Part shown: positions 25,232 to 36,068 of the stretch, one piece after another
Position numbering within the stretch: position 1 is the first letter of the stretch
Layout: the number at the start of each line of letters is the position of its first letter
NCBI RefSeq assembly: GCF_001672975.1
Contig: NZ_LZKU01000135.1
Coordinates: 17,431 to 81,430 of the forward strand
DNA from: Mycobacterium sp. 1465703.0
GTDB taxonomy: Bacteria; Actinomycetota; Actinomycetes; Mycobacteriales; Mycobacteriaceae
Reading direction: 5' to 3'
Length of the DNA stretch: 64,000 nt
Made by a program: the position numbers and the translations under genes
The notes under the pieces: generated by a model
What the model was told of the DNA's origin: nothing
The model's input: only the letters and a program-made list of their open reading frames with translations
Database searches by the model: none

Positions 25232-26146
25232 GTGACGCGTCCGCGACCTCCTATCGGCCCAGCCCTGGCCGGTGCAGTCGATCTGTCCGGTCTCAAGCAG
25301 CGCGCTCAGCCGCCCAGCAGCCCTCCCGGTGGATCCGCGCCGGCGGCCGCCGAGGGTGACACCGGAATCGTTGCGGTCACCGAGGCCAACTTCGAGGCCG
25401 AGGTCCTGCTCCGGTCCGAGGAAGTGCCCGTCATCGTGCTGTTGTGGTCACCGCGCAGCGACGCGTGTGTCCAACTGCTCGACACCTTGGCGGGCCTGGC
25501 CGCGCAGGACAATGGCAAATGGTCGTTCACGACGGTCAACGTCGATGTCGCACCGAGGGTCGCCCAGATATTCGGCGTAGACGCCGTCCCGACCGTGGTG
25601 GCATTGGCTGCCGGGCAGCCGATCTCGAGTTTCCAGGGGATGCAGCCGACCGATCAATTGCGCGGCTGGCTGGATCAGATTCTTTCGGCGACCGCCGGAA
25701 AGCTCAGGGGCTCAACCGGTTCCGAGGCTGAGACTGTCGACCCGGAGCTGGCCGCAGCCCGTCAACAGCTGGAAGACGGCGACTTCGAAGCCGCCAAAAC
25801 GTCTTATCAGTCGATACTGGACGCCAATCCGGCCAACGCCGAAGCCAAGGGCGCGATTCGGCAGATCGACTTCCTCACCCGCGCAACGGCACAACGCCCG
25901 GACGCGATCGCTGTTGCCGATGCCGCGCCGGGCGACATCGAAGCCGCCCTCGTCGCCGCCGACGTGCAGATTCTCAATCAGGATGTCAGCGCCGCATTCG
26001 ATCGTCTGATTGCCTTGGTGCGCAGCACATCCGGTGATGACCGCTCCGTGGTACGTACCCGGCTGGTCGAGCTGTTCGAACTCTTCGATCCGGCCGATCC
26101 CGAGGTCATCGCCGGTCGACGCAACCTCGCCAACGCGCTCTACTGA
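25232..26146 (+). CDS. thioredoxin-fold/TPR protein lacking CxxC (CnoX/YbbN type)
   Basis: A 304-residue protein with a thioredoxin fold (about 47-160) and a TPR-like helical C-terminus (about 170-300), the layout of the CnoX/YbbN chaperedoxins. Where active thioredoxins have WCxxC, this reads WSPRSDAC (72-79). Both redox cysteines are Ser, so disulfide exchange at that site is unlikely; only Cys79 remains nearby. The cis-Pro loop AVPTVVAL is kept. The GTG at 25232 (MTRPRPPIGP) matches the Rv1324 start. A chaperone or scaffold role is inferred. Confidence 0.85.
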   Translation: MTRPRPPIGPALAGAVDLSGLKQRAQPPSSPPGGSAPAAAEGDTGIVAVTEANFEAEVLLRSEEVPVIVLLWSPRSDACVQLLDTLAGLAAQDNGKWSFTTVNVDVAPRVAQIFGVDAVPTVVALAAGQPISSFQGMQPTDQLRGWLDQILSATAGKLRGSTGSEAETVDPELAAARQQLEDGDFEAAKTSYQSILDANPANAEAKGAIRQIDFLTRATAQRPDAIAVADAAPGDIEAALVAADVQILNQDVSAAFDRLIALVRSTSGDDRSVVRTRLVELFELFDPADPEVIAGRRNLANALY

Positions 26147-26154
26147 AGCGCCCC

Positions 26155-28350
26155 CTACTCGGGCTCCAGCCACAACGCCGACGTGGGCGGCAGCACCAGC
26201 AGTGCCGAGGCCGGCCGCCCATGCCACGGGTCTTCAGTGGCATCGACGCCGCCCATATTGCCTATTCCGGAACCGTTGTACAACGTCGCATCGGTGTTGA
26301 GCACCTCGCGCCAGCGGCCGGCCGACGGCAGACCCAGACGGTATCCGCTGTGCTCGGCACCCGCGAAGTTGAACACGCACGCCATCACCGAGCCGTCCTT
26401 GCCGTAGCGCAGGAAACTCAAGACGTTGTTGCCCGAATCGTTGGCGTCGATCCAGGAGTAGCCGTCTGGCACGGTGTCCTGACTCCACAGCGCCGGATGG
26501 CTGCGATACGTCTCGTTGATGTCGCGGACCAGGCGCAGGATCCCGTTGGAGAACCCTTGCTCGTCGAGTTGCCACCAATCCAGCCCACGCTCTTCGGACC
26601 ACTCGGCGCGCTGCCCGAATTCCTGCCCCATGAACAGCAATTGCTTGCCCGGGTGCGCCCACTGGTAGGCGAGCAGACTGCGCAGTCCGGCGGCCTTGAC
26701 GTGATTGTTGCCCGGCATCCGTCCCCACAGCGTCCCCTTGCCGTGCACCACCTCGTCATGGCTGATCGGCAGCACGTAGTTCTCACTGAACGCGTACAGC
26801 ATCGAGAACGTCATCTCGTGGTGGTGGAAGCTGCGGTAGACCGGATCGCGGCTGATGTAATCGAGCGTGTCGTGCATCCAGCCCATGTTCCACTTCATCG
26901 AGAAGCCAAGGCCGCCTAGGTTTGTCGGACGCGTGACGCCCGGCCATGAGGTTGACTCTTCGGCGATGGTGACAATGCCCGGGGCGGTCTTGTGCACCGT
27001 GGCGTTCATCTCCTGCAGGAACTGCACGGCTTCGAGGTTCTCCCGGCCGCCGTAGATGTTGGGGGTCCAGCCACCTTCGGGGCGTGAGTAGTCCAGGTAC
27101 AGCATCGAGGCGACGGCGTCCACCCGTAAGCCGTCGATGTGGAATTCTTCCAGCCAAAACAGCGCGTTGGCCACGAGGAAATTACGCACCTCCCGACGGC
27201 CGAAGTCGAATACGTAAGTGCCCCAATCGAGTTGCTCGCCCCGCTTGGGGTCGGAGTGCTCGTAGAGCGGCGTACCGTCGAATCGGCCCAGCGCCCAGGC
27301 GTCCTTCGGGAAGTGCGCCGGCACCCAGTCCACCAGCACGCCGATGCCGGCCTGGTGCAGCGCGTCGACCAGCGCCCGGAACTCATCCGGTGTGCCGAAC
27401 CGGGACGTCGGTGCGTAATAGGACGTCACCTGATAGCCCCATGATCCGGCGAACGGGTGCTCGGCGACGGGCAGTAATTCGACATGGGTGAACCCGTGCT
27501 CCACCACATACTCGGTCAGTTCTTTAGCCAACTGGCGGTAGTTGAGTCCGGGACGCCAGGAGCCAAGGTGAACCTCGTAGGTGCTCATCGGCTCGAACAC
27601 CGGGTTGCGCTGAGCGCGTTGTGTCATCCAGTCGGCGTCGTCCCAGGTGTACTTGCTGCGTGTCACCCGAGAGGCGGTGTGTGGGGGCACCTCGGTGGCG
27701 AACGCCATCGGGTCGGCCCGCTCGGTCACGACGTCGTCGGCACCGTGCACGCGGAACTTGTACAAACCGTCGAGCGGAAAGCCGGGCCAGAACAACTCCC
27801 AGACACCCGATGAGCCCAACACCCGCATCGGGGCTTCGTTTCCGGTCCAGCCGTTGAACTCACCGATCAGGTTGATGCCCTTGGCGTTCGGCGCCCACAC
27901 CGCGAACGAGACCCCGGTGACGACGCCGTCGGCCGTGGTGAACGAGCGAGGATGTGCGCCAAGGACTTCCCAGAGCCGCTCGTGGCGGCCTTCCCCGAAC
28001 AGATGCAGGTCGACCTCGCCCAGAGTCGGCAGAAAGCGGTACGCGTCGGCGACGACGTACGGTTCGGCGCCCTCATAGGTGATTTGCAGCCGATAGTCGA
28101 TCAAATTGGCGAAGGGCAATACCACCGCGAAAAGACCGGCTTCGATGTGCTGCATCGGGAACCGATCGTCGCCCACCAGCGCGACCACTTCGGCGGCATG
28201 CGGTCGGAACGCTCGAATGACGGTGTGATCGCCGTATTCGTGCGCCCCCAAAATGCTGTGCGGGTTGTAGTGCGTGCCAGTCACCAGGCGCGACAGATCG
28301 GCCGGATCGGGCGCCAGGTGCGTCCGAGCGAGTTGGTCGGCTTGGCTCAT
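26155..28350 (-). CDS. glgB: 1,4-alpha-glucan branching enzyme
   Basis: GlgB (731 residues, the same length as Rv1326c) puts alpha-1,6 branches into glycogen and maltose-extended glucans. It has two N-terminal carbohydrate-binding modules and then a GH13 barrel. [13 protein letters not shown] holds the nucleophile Asp, [10 protein letters not shown] the acid/base Glu, and [13 protein letters not shown] the third acid. The ATG at 28350 has a strong GGAGG upstream. It lies 23 bp after the glgE stop, so glgE-glgB form one operon. With GlgE it makes branched glucan from maltose-1-phosphate. Confidence 0.97.
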   Translation of the reverse strand: MSQADQLARTHLAPDPADLSRLVTGTHYNPHSILGAHEYGDHTVIRAFRPHAAEVVALVGDDRFPMQHIEAGLFAVVLPFANLIDYRLQITYEGAEPYVVADAYRFLPTLGEVDLHLFGEGRHERLWEVLGAHPRSFTTADGVVTGVSFAVWAPNAKGINLIGEFNGWTGNEAPMRVLGSSGVWELFWPGFPLDGLYKFRVHGADDVVTERADPMAFATEVPPHTASRVTRSKYTWDDADWMTQRAQRNPVFEPMSTYEVHLGSWRPGLNYRQLAKELTEYVVEHGFTHVELLPVAEHPFAGSWGYQVTSYYAPTSRFGTPDEFRALVDALHQAGIGVLVDWVPAHFPKDAWALGRFDGTPLYEHSDPKRGEQLDWGTYVFDFGRREVRNFLVANALFWLEEFHIDGLRVDAVASMLYLDYSRPEGGWTPNIYGGRENLEAVQFLQEMNATVHKTAPGIVTIAEESTSWPGVTRPTNLGGLGFSMKWNMGWMHDTLDYISRDPVYRSFHHHEMTFSMLYAFSENYVLPISHDEVVHGKGTLWGRMPGNNHVKAAGLRSLLAYQWAHPGKQLLFMGQEFGQRAEWSEERGLDWWQLDEQGFSNGILRLVRDINETYRSHPALWSQDTVPDGYSWIDANDSGNNVLSFLRYGKDGSVMACVFNFAGAEHSGYRLGLPSAGRWREVLNTDATLYNGSGIGNMGGVDATEDPWHGRPASALLVLPPTSALWLEPE

Positions 28351-28373
28351 ATCCCTTTCACCTCCGGTCCGTT

Positions 28374-30515
28374 TCATCGCCTGCGTAGCAGTGTCATTCG
28401 TGAGTCATACGGTATGAGTGGCATGTTGATGATGTGCGCGACCGCCTGCCCGGGGTCGATGCGAACGTAATTGGCCTGCCCCCATTGGAATTCCTGGCCG
28501 GTGATCTCGTCGCGCACCCAAAACCGCTCGTAGGGCTCCATACCCAAAGCGGCCATGTCTAAAAACAGCGTCGCTTCTTCGGCGCCGAACGCGTTGAGCG
28601 TCACCACCACCAACACGCAGTCACCGGTTGCCGGGTCGAACTTGGAGTAGGCCAGCAACGCATCGTTGTCCACGCTGTGGAAATGAATGGTGCGCATCTG
28701 CTGCAGCGCGGGGTGTAGCCGGCGAATCTCGTTGAGCTGCGTGATGAATGGCTCGAGCGATCTTCCTTCGGCGAGCGCGCCCGCGAAATCACGCGGCCGC
28801 AACTCGTACTTCTCCGAGTCCAGGTATTCTTCGCTGCCCTCGCGCACCGCACGGTGCTCGAACAGTTCGTAGCCCGAGTACACGCCCCACGCCGGCCCCA
28901 TGGTTGCCGCCAGCACCGCGCGGATGGCGAACATTCCGGGACCGTTGTGCTGCAGGACGGCGTGCAGGATGTCGGGGGTGTTGACGAACAGGTTGGGTCG
29001 GCGGAAGTCGGCGAGTTTGGCGATGTCGTCGCCGAATTCGGTCAGCTCCCATTTGGCGGTGCGCCAGGTGAAGTAGCTGTAGGACTGCGTGAATCCCAGT
29101 TTGGCCAGGCCGTACTGCCGGGCCGGCGGAGTGAACGCCTCGGACAAGAACAGCACATCGGGGTCGATGGCCTTGACCGCGGCGATCAGCCAGGCCCAGA
29201 AGTCCGGCGGTTTGGTGTGCGGGTTGTCGACGCGAAAGAACTTGACGCCGTGGTCCATCCAGTGTCGGACCACGCGGAGCACCTCGTCGTAGAGGCCGGC
29301 CGGGTCGTTGTCGAAGTTGATCGGATAGATGTCCTGGTATTTCTTCGGCGGGTTTTCCGCGTAGGCGATGGTGCCGTCGGGCAATTCGGTGAACCAGTTG
29401 CGGTGATCGCGCGCCCAGGGATGATCCGGTGCACATTGCAACGCCAGGTCCAGCGCCACCTCCATGCCCAACTCGCGGGCCGCAGCGACGAAGGCGTCGA
29501 AATCGTCGATGGTGCCCAGATCCGGGTGGACGGCGTCGTGGCCGCCTTCGTCGCTGCCGATCGCCCACGGCGAGCCCACATCTCCGGGGGCGGCGGTCGG
29601 AGAGTTGTTGCGCCCCTTGCGATGTACCTTGCCGATCGGGTGGATCGGCGGCAGGTAGACGACGTCGAAACCCATTGCCGCGATACGCGGAAGCTGGACG
29701 GCAGCCGTGGCGAAGGTGCCGTGCACCGGGTTGCCGTCGGCGCCCCACCCGCCGGTCGAGCGGGGGAACATTTCGTACCAGGAGCCGAACCGGGCCAGCG
29801 GGCGATCCACCCACACGCCGTACTGCTCGCCCCGGGTGACCAGATCGCGCAGCGGGTAGTCGGCCAGGATTTCTTCGATCTCGGCTCCCAGTGCCAGTGC
29901 GGTTCGGGTGACCGGGTCGCCGGGCTTGCGCAACGCCGCGGCCGCGTCCAGCAGTGGCTCGCGCAGCGCACGCGGCACGCCCGTCGCTGCGCGCTCGAAC
30001 AGGCCGGCGCCGACCAGGAGATCATTGGACAATTCGTTCTCGCCCTGACCGGCGTCCAGCTTGGCGACCACGCTATGCCGCCACGAGTGAATCGGGTCGC
30101 CCCAACCGTCTACCCGGAAGGTCCACAACCCGACCTGATCGGGCGTGAACTGACCGTGAAAAACGTAGGGCTCCAGACCCATCTTCATGGGCAGCGACAG
30201 CGGCTTGATCCGTTGCTGGTCGACCTTGCCGTCCCGGTCGGTCACCGGCTTTGCCGGAGCCTGAACCGCCTTGACTCGTCGAGTTTCGGCTACCTGCGGA
30301 TAGCCGGGGCCGAGATAGCGCACGACCAAGGTCGCCGCGACAGCCTCGTGCCCCTCCCGCCACACTGCGGCGCTGACCGGCACGACCTCGCCGACCACGG
30401 CTTTTGCGGGATACTTGCCACAGGAAACGACCGGCTGAACGTTATCGATCTCGACACGACCGGGCACCACCACTCCGTTCCGATTGTGTGCGGCCCACCC
30501 CGCGGGGTGCTCCAT
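28374..30515 (-). CDS. glgE: maltose-1-phosphate maltosyltransferase
   Basis: GlgE (713 residues) extends alpha-1,4-glucan using maltose-1-phosphate made from trehalose. Its loss is lethal in M. tuberculosis through phosphosugar build-up. GH13_3 features are present: [11 protein letters not shown] (nucleophile Asp), [20 protein letters not shown] (acid/base Glu) and the [17 protein letters not shown] segment. The start is uncertain. The ATG at 30515 ([11 protein letters not shown]) gives a length near the 701 residues of Rv1327c, whereas 30575 would add 20. It diverges from glgP across 175 bp that must hold both promoters. Confidence 0.95.
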   Translation of the reverse strand: MEHPAGWAAHNRNGVVVPGRVEIDNVQPVVSCGKYPAKAVVGEVVPVSAAVWREGHEAVAATLVVRYLGPGYPQVAETRRVKAVQAPAKPVTDRDGKVDQQRIKPLSLPMKMGLEPYVFHGQFTPDQVGLWTFRVDGWGDPIHSWRHSVVAKLDAGQGENELSNDLLVGAGLFERAATGVPRALREPLLDAAAALRKPGDPVTRTALALGAEIEEILADYPLRDLVTRGEQYGVWVDRPLARFGSWYEMFPRSTGGWGADGNPVHGTFATAAVQLPRIAAMGFDVVYLPPIHPIGKVHRKGRNNSPTAAPGDVGSPWAIGSDEGGHDAVHPDLGTIDDFDAFVAAARELGMEVALDLALQCAPDHPWARDHRNWFTELPDGTIAYAENPPKKYQDIYPINFDNDPAGLYDEVLRVVRHWMDHGVKFFRVDNPHTKPPDFWAWLIAAVKAIDPDVLFLSEAFTPPARQYGLAKLGFTQSYSYFTWRTAKWELTEFGDDIAKLADFRRPNLFVNTPDILHAVLQHNGPGMFAIRAVLAATMGPAWGVYSGYELFEHRAVREGSEEYLDSEKYELRPRDFAGALAEGRSLEPFITQLNEIRRLHPALQQMRTIHFHSVDNDALLAYSKFDPATGDCVLVVVTLNAFGAEEATLFLDMAALGMEPYERFWVRDEITGQEFQWGQANYVRIDPGQAVAHIINMPLIPYDSRMTLLRRR

Positions 30516-30690
30516 GCGGAATGCCGCTCGTCGGGAAACTTCCTGCCGTGGGGAACTTTCTGGGTGGGGAAGCATCGTTGCGACCCCGATAACTACCCGA
30601 TACCCACCCTAGTCGCCGGTCACACACCACCGCAGAAAGCGATCCTTCCCGGCGGTGCGCGGGCCAGGATGCTCAGTAAGGTAGGGACGC

Positions 30691-33339
30691 GTGAAAGCCC
30701 TCCGCCGGTTTACCGTCCGTGCTCACCTTCCGGAGCGTCTGACCGCGCTGGACCAGCTGTCGACCAACCTCCGATGGTCGTGGGACAAGCCCACCCAGGA
30801 CCTGTTCGCGACCATCGACCCGGACCTGTGGGAGCGGTGCGGCAGCGATCCGGTGGCGTTGCTGGGCGCGGTCAAACCGGCACGACTCGACGAGTTGGCG
30901 GCCGACGAGACGTTCCTGGGCCGGCTCGACGAGCTGGCCGCCGATTTGAACGACTACCTGAACCGTCCGCTGTGGTACCAGCAGCAGCGGGAACAAGGCG
31001 TCGAAATGCCGGCCGCCATCGCCTACTTCTCGATGGAGTTCGGCATCGCCGAAGTGCTGCCCAACTACTCCGGCGGTTTGGGAATTCTTGCCGGTGACCA
31101 CCTGAAGTCGGCATCCGATCTGGGGCTGCCGCTGATAGCGGTGGGTCTGTATTACCGCTCCGGGTACTTCCGGCAGTCGCTGACCGCCGACGGCTGGCAG
31201 AACGAGACCTACCCGTCGCTGGATCCGCAAGGCCTGCCGTTGCGGCTGCTGACCGACGCCACCGGCGAGCCCGCGCTGGTTGAGCTGATGCTGCCGGACG
31301 CCGCGCAGTTGCACGCGCGCATCTGGGTCGCGCAGGTCGGCAGGGTTCCGCTGTTGTTGCTGGACTCCGACGTCCCCGAGAACGAACACGATTTGCGTGG
31401 CGTCACCGATCGCCTTTACGGCGGAGACCAGGAACATCGGATGCGGCAGGAGATCCTGGCCGGCATCGGCGGGGTGCGGGCGATCCGCGCCTTCACCGAC
31501 ATCCACGGCCTGCCCGCACCCGAGGTGTTCCATATGAATGAGGGCCACGCGGGTTTCCTGGGTGCGGAACGCATTCGCGAATTGATGACCGGTCCGGGAT
31601 TGGACTTCGACACCGCGCTGACGGTGGTGCGCTCCAGCACGGTCTTCACCACCCACACCCCGGTACCCGCCGGCATCGACCGGTTCCCCATCGAGATGGT
31701 GCAGCTGTATTTCGACGACCACGCGGCCGGAGCGGAAACCGGTGCGAAAGCCGCCGCATCCGACGTCGCCGGCGCACCCGTGTTGTTGCCAGGGGTGCCG
31801 ACCGCGCGCATTCTCGCGCTCGGCGCCGAAGACGACCCCACCGTGTTCAACATGGCCCACATGGGTCTGCGGCTGGCCCAGCGCGCCAACGGTGTGTCGT
31901 CGCTGCACGGCCGGGTGAGTCGGTCCATGTTCAACGAGCTGTGGCCCGGATTCGACGCGAATGAGGTGCCGATCGGCTCGATTACCAACGGAGTTCACGC
32001 GCGTACCTGGGCGGCGCCGCAATGGCTGCAGCTGGGTCGTGAGCTGGCCGGGTCGGATTCGTTCAGCGATCCGGGGGTTTGGTTGCGGCTCAAGCAGGTT
32101 GACGCGGGCCATCTGTGGTGGATCCGTTCACAGCTGAGGTCTCTGCTGGTCGACGACGTCCGGCGGCGGCTACGCAGCTCATGGCTGGAACGAGGTGCCT
32201 CCGAGGCCGAATTGGGTTGGATAGCAACGGCCTTTGATTCGGATGTGCTGACCATCGGGTTCGCCCGGCGGGTGCCGACGTACAAGCGGCTGACACTGAT
32301 GCTGCGCGACCCGGCGCGGCTCGAGAAGTTGTTGCTCGACGAGGACCGGCCGATTCAGCTGATCGTCGCCGGGAAGTCCCACCCGGCCGACGACGGCGGA
32401 AAAGCGTTGATTCAGCAGGTGGTTCGGTTCGCCGACCGGCCGCAGGTCCGCCACCGCATCGCGTTTTTGCCCGACTACGACATGTCCATGGCCCGACTGC
32501 TGTATTGGGGCTGCGACGTCTGGCTGAACAATCCGCTGCGGCCGCTGGAGGCCTGCGGCACTTCGGGAATGAAGAGTGCGCTCAACGGCGGGCTCAACCT
32601 GTCCATCCGCGACGGCTGGTGGGACGAATGGTACGACGGCGAAAACGGTTGGGCGATACCGTCTGCCGACGGAGTCATCGACGAACACCGCCGCGACGAC
32701 TTGGAGGCCAGTGGGCTCTACACGCTGCTGGAAGAGGCCGTGGCGCCGAAGTTCTACGAACGCGACGAGCACGGGGTGCCGCCCCGCTGGATCGAAATGG
32801 TGCGCCACACCGTGCAAACCCTCGGTCCCAAGGTGCTGGCGTCGCGGATGGTGCGTGACTACGTCGAGCAGTACTACACGCCCGCGGCCCAATCGCTGCG
32901 CAAGACGATCGCGCCCGCCGACGATGCGGCCAGCGGTGGTGAGTTCGGCGCGGCCCGCGAGCTTGCCGCGTATCGCCGGCGGGCACAGCAGGCATGGCCC
33001 AAGATCGTCATCACCGACGTGGACAGCACCGGTCTGCCGGACACTCCGGTGCTCGGCTCCAAACTGACCCTGACCGCGACCGTGCAGCTGGCCGGGCTGG
33101 CACCCGAAGAGGTCACGGTGCAGGCGGTGGTGGGCCGGGTCGACGCCAGCGACGCGCTGCTGGAACCGATCACCGTCGAAATGTCTTACGCCGGCACCGC
33201 CGAGGGTGGCAACCAGGTCTTCTCGACGACAACGCCGCTACCGCTGGCCGGATCGGTCGGCTACACCGTACGGGTGTTGCCCCACAACCCGATGCTGGCG
33301 GCCAGCAACGAGCTCGGTTTGGTCACGCTGGCGCGCTAG
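30691..33339 (+). CDS. glgP: alpha-glucan phosphorylase
   Basis: An 882-residue phosphorylase that releases glucose-1-phosphate from glycogen or maltodextrin with a pyridoxal phosphate cofactor. A DUF3417 N-terminal domain (VRAHLPERLTALDQLSTNLRWSWD) marks the short bacterial branch. EACGTSGMKSALNGGLNLS contains the PLP-binding Lys. The start is GTG (VKALRRFTV); TAAGGT lies 8 nt upstream and AGGGA is also present, so it could be leaderless or not. It is divergent from glgE-glgB, placing synthesis and breakdown genes at one control region. Confidence 0.95.
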   Translation: MKALRRFTVRAHLPERLTALDQLSTNLRWSWDKPTQDLFATIDPDLWERCGSDPVALLGAVKPARLDELAADETFLGRLDELAADLNDYLNRPLWYQQQREQGVEMPAAIAYFSMEFGIAEVLPNYSGGLGILAGDHLKSASDLGLPLIAVGLYYRSGYFRQSLTADGWQNETYPSLDPQGLPLRLLTDATGEPALVELMLPDAAQLHARIWVAQVGRVPLLLLDSDVPENEHDLRGVTDRLYGGDQEHRMRQEILAGIGGVRAIRAFTDIHGLPAPEVFHMNEGHAGFLGAERIRELMTGPGLDFDTALTVVRSSTVFTTHTPVPAGIDRFPIEMVQLYFDDHAAGAETGAKAAASDVAGAPVLLPGVPTARILALGAEDDPTVFNMAHMGLRLAQRANGVSSLHGRVSRSMFNELWPGFDANEVPIGSITNGVHARTWAAPQWLQLGRELAGSDSFSDPGVWLRLKQVDAGHLWWIRSQLRSLLVDDVRRRLRSSWLERGASEAELGWIATAFDSDVLTIGFARRVPTYKRLTLMLRDPARLEKLLLDEDRPIQLIVAGKSHPADDGGKALIQQVVRFADRPQVRHRIAFLPDYDMSMARLLYWGCDVWLNNPLRPLEACGTSGMKSALNGGLNLSIRDGWWDEWYDGENGWAIPSADGVIDEHRRDDLEASGLYTLLEEAVAPKFYERDEHGVPPRWIEMVRHTVQTLGPKVLASRMVRDYVEQYYTPAAQSLRKTIAPADDAASGGEFGAARELAAYRRRAQQAWPKIVITDVDSTGLPDTPVLGSKLTLTATVQLAGLAPEEVTVQAVVGRVDASDALLEPITVEMSYAGTAEGGNQVFSTTTPLPLAGSVGYTVRVLPHNPMLAASNELGLVTLAR

Positions 33340-33619
33340 CCTTCGAGATCCTAAGCGGGTAAAGCGCTGTCGACATACTATATTGTCCTGGCCCGCAAAG
33401 CTTTTCGTGGCCAGCCACAGCCTGTGCGGTTGGCGGCTTCGAGGACAACGTGAAGTATGGCGTGGTGCCGGCCGGATCGTAACCGTGCTCAGCCGCGATG
33501 CGGGCGCCGCCAACTAATTTTCACAACAGTAATAAATAGATTTTCGAACTCAGCACGTGCGGTTGAGCGACAATTGCGACGCGGTCAGAGTCGCAACAGC
33601 CTCACAGTGGAGGTGCGCC
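33340..33619. other. gap after glgP, no gene seen
   Basis: About 280 bp with lower GC than its surroundings (for example AACAGTAATAAATAGATTTTC near 33525). No gene or clear terminator is seen. It marks the left boundary of the DegV/kinase block and may hold its promoter. Confidence 0.5.
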
Positions 33620-34045
33620 ATGACGCACAGAATTGCTGTCACAGCCCGGACTCCCCTGAGGCGCCCGGCAGAGGGCGCGACGACGAACGGGCATGACCCT
33701 GCTGGTGGGGTCATCGATGGAAACACCGGCTTGAGCCGCAGACCTCTCCGGACGGGCCGGCCGCCTGCCCCGCTCACGCGACGCCGAAGGCCCTCCCCCG
33801 TCTCCGCTACGAAGCTACCGCGCTCGCCGCGGGTCCCTAACGTCGTCGACACGCTCATGCGCACCATGACGATCGGTAGCGCGATGGCATCAACCGCGGT
33901 TCTGGAACGGGCCGATCTGGCGATCCACCCCGACACCAGCAGTATCGGTTTCCTCGAATGGCACCAGATCGACCGCGCCCGCGAGGCGGGCCGAATCGCG
34001 ACACGGGAAGCACTGCCGCGGATCATCGAGGTGATCGGTGGCTGA
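33620..34045 (+). pseudogene. patatin-like phospholipase C-terminal remnant
   Basis: A 141-residue ORF with a strong ribosome site (GTGGAGGTGCGCC-ATG). Its last 65 or so residues (VDTLMRTMTIGSAMAS..., ADLAIHPDTSSIGFLEWHQIDRAREAGRIA) resemble the extreme C-terminus of bacterial patatin-like (RssA/NTE-type) phospholipases. The catalytic GxSxG and DGG/A motifs are absent. The N-terminal half is Arg/Pro-rich and unlike anything recognised. It is either a gene remnant fused to a new start or a small derived protein. Its stop overlaps the first degV start by 8 nt. The patatin assignment is by recall of motif shape only. Confidence 0.4.
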
Positions 34046-34943
34046 CGTCGCGGTGGTCACCGACAGCACCGCGTCGCTACCCGCCGCTCTCGTCGACAGC
34101 CTCGGCATCACGGTGGTGTCGATGTATTACGACGTTGCTGGCACCGCGTCGCCCGAGGGGGGCCATGAGGTGCCTGGCCGCGGACTGCGCGAGATGGAGT
34201 TCGACGGTGATTTCGGAAGGTTTTACGCAGAACTGGACGCGCTGAAAGGTGTCGCGACGACATCGCCGCCTACGGTCGGGGATTTCGCCGTAATCTTTGA
34301 CCGGCTGCTGGAGCAGCACAGCGCTGTTGTCGCAGTCCTTGTCTCGTCGGGCCTCTCCAGGACCTGCTCGATCGCTCGTGAAGCAGCCGCACAATTGGAG
34401 CCTGACGGTTGCTGTGGCGACCGGGTGGTCGTGATCGATTCGGCCGGGACGGTCGGCCATCTGGGTGTTCAGGCGCTGGCCGCGGCACGGGCGGCCGCCG
34501 CGGGAGAAGACGGCCCGGGGGTGATCGCGGCGGTGCGCCGAGCGCGCCAGGAGGTCAGGCAGTGGTTCGTTCTCGACACGCTTGAGTATGTCCGGCGCAG
34601 CGGCCGGATCGGTAGTGCGGCCGCATGGCTCGGATCCGCACTCGACCTCAAGCCGATCTTGTTGATCGAATCGGAGTTCAAGCCCGTCGAGCGTGTGCGA
34701 ACGCGCAAGCGCGCTGTCGAGCGATTGGTCGAGTTGATGCGTCAGCGTCGCGCGGTTGGCGCCGATCGGTGGTTCGTCCAGCACGCGTATGCGCGCGACG
34801 ACGCGGAGCGGCTTGCCGAGCGTCTTGCCGGGCTGTTCGGCATGGAGCCGGAGTTCGTCTCAGAGGTGGGGCCGGTATGTGCAACGCACACCGGGCCGGG
34901 GGCGTTGGCGGCCGGAAGTCTTCCCGCAGCCGCGTTGGGTTAG
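34038..34943 (+). CDS. DegV family protein, copy 1
   Basis: A 301-residue DegV/FakB-type protein. This family binds one fatty acid between its two domains and in Firmicutes presents it to the kinase FakA. Family marks are VVTDSTASLP (ligand Ser/Thr loop, 6-15), VSSGLSRTCS, VIDSAGTVGHLG, LEYVRRSGRIG and the C-terminal THTGPG. The GTG start at 34038 overlaps the preceding ORF. It is the first of three tandem paralogues; copies 1 and 2 share long blocks such as RRAVGADRWFVQHAYA. No FakA-like DAK2 kinase gene is nearby, so the partner is unknown. Confidence 0.88.
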   Translation: MADVAVVTDSTASLPAALVDSLGITVVSMYYDVAGTASPEGGHEVPGRGLREMEFDGDFGRFYAELDALKGVATTSPPTVGDFAVIFDRLLEQHSAVVAVLVSSGLSRTCSIAREAAAQLEPDGCCGDRVVVIDSAGTVGHLGVQALAAARAAAAGEDGPGVIAAVRRARQEVRQWFVLDTLEYVRRSGRIGSAAAWLGSALDLKPILLIESEFKPVERVRTRKRAVERLVELMRQRRAVGADRWFVQHAYARDDAERLAERLAGLFGMEPEFVSEVGPVCATHTGPGALAAGSLPAAALG

Positions 34944-35026
34944 TCAGAGGTAAGAGATGCCGATGATGTGTATGACGTTGTGCGAGTTGGGATTCGATGA
35001 TTTCTGGATCGGCTTGGGAGGTGCAC

Positions 35027-35917
35027 GTGCCTGACGTAGCGGTGGTCACCGACAGCACCTGCGCGCTGCCCCGGGCGCTCGTCGAGAGCTTGGACATCAC
35101 GGTTGTTTCGCTGTACTACGACATCACTGGTGCCGCGTCGCCCACCGGCGGCCACGAGCTGCCTGGCCGCGGGGAGCGCGAGTCGGACTTTGACGGTGAC
35201 TGGGCGCGGTTTTTTGCCGAACTGGACGCTTCGAAGACCGTCGCGACGACCGGGCCGCCCAAGGTCGAAGATTTCGTCGCAGCCTATGAACGCCTGCTGC
35301 AGCAACACAGCGCCGTGGTCGCCGTCATGCTTGGCTCAAACCTCTCCCCGACGTGTGAGTTCGCCCGGGAGGCAGCGGCGCGGATGGACGGCGAGCGGAT
35401 TGTGGTCATCGATTCGGCCGGCGTGGCCGGCCATCTGGGTTGTCAGGCGCTGGCGGCGGCGCGTGCCGCGGCGACGGGAGCCGACTTGCGAGGCGTGACC
35501 GAGCAGGTGCGCCGGGCGCGTCAGGAGGTCAGGCAATGGGTCCTCGTCGACACGCTTGAATATCTGAGGCGCGGCGGCCGGGTCGGCACCGCGGCTGCAT
35601 GGATCGGATCGGCGCTCGATCTCAAGCCGATCTTGATGGTGGAATCAGAGATGAAGGCCGTCGAACGCGTGCGCACGTTCAAGCGCGGCGTCGAGCGGTT
35701 GGTTGAGCTGATGCGACAGCGCCGCGCGGTGGGCGCCGATCGATGGTTCGTCCAACACGCCTACGCGCACGAGGAGGCGCAGCGATTGGCCGAGCGGCTG
35801 GCTGAGCTGTTCGGCACCGCACCGGAGTTCATCTCCCCGGTTGGACCGGTACTGGCAACTCATACGGGTCCGGGGATGGTGACGGTCGGCGGTCTTCCCA
35901 GCGCGGCACTGGGTTAG
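35027..35917 (+). CDS. DegV family protein, copy 2
   Basis: A 296-residue second DegV paralogue. VVTDSTCALP, VIDSAGVAGHLG, LEYLRRGGRVG and THTGPG are conserved. The middle ligand loop reads LGSNLSPTCE rather than SSGLSRTCS, so ligand choice may differ. The GTG at 35027 has GGGAGG six nt upstream; an in-frame ATG or GTG further upstream (34997, 35021) lacks this. It is 83 bp after copy 1. Like copy 1 it has the ASPxGGHExPGRG insertion after the first strand. Confidence 0.87.
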   Translation: MPDVAVVTDSTCALPRALVESLDITVVSLYYDITGAASPTGGHELPGRGERESDFDGDWARFFAELDASKTVATTGPPKVEDFVAAYERLLQQHSAVVAVMLGSNLSPTCEFAREAAARMDGERIVVIDSAGVAGHLGCQALAAARAAATGADLRGVTEQVRRARQEVRQWVLVDTLEYLRRGGRVGTAAAWIGSALDLKPILMVESEMKAVERVRTFKRGVERLVELMRQRRAVGADRWFVQHAYAHEEAQRLAERLAELFGTAPEFISPVGPVLATHTGPGMVTVGGLPSAALG

Positions 35918-36068
35918 CGAGCATTTCGCCGTGAATCCAAGGCCAGACCAGTATTTGGCGAAAGTCGCCAGACTGCCCCCGACGTCGAGCCTGCGGAAGT
36001 ACGCTTTGCGCTTACAGGTCGTGGCTGGGCACGAATCACGGTGTTCAGGAACCGGCTGGAGTGCGCGC

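Noticed and set aside
28854..31097. 747-codon plus-strand frame opposite glgE
   Set aside because: It mirrors the conserved glgE coding sequence and runs on across the promoter region and into glgP; no recognisable domain.
30673..32112. 479-codon minus-strand frame opposite glgP
   Set aside because: Shadow of the real phosphorylase gene; no domain and no ribosome site.
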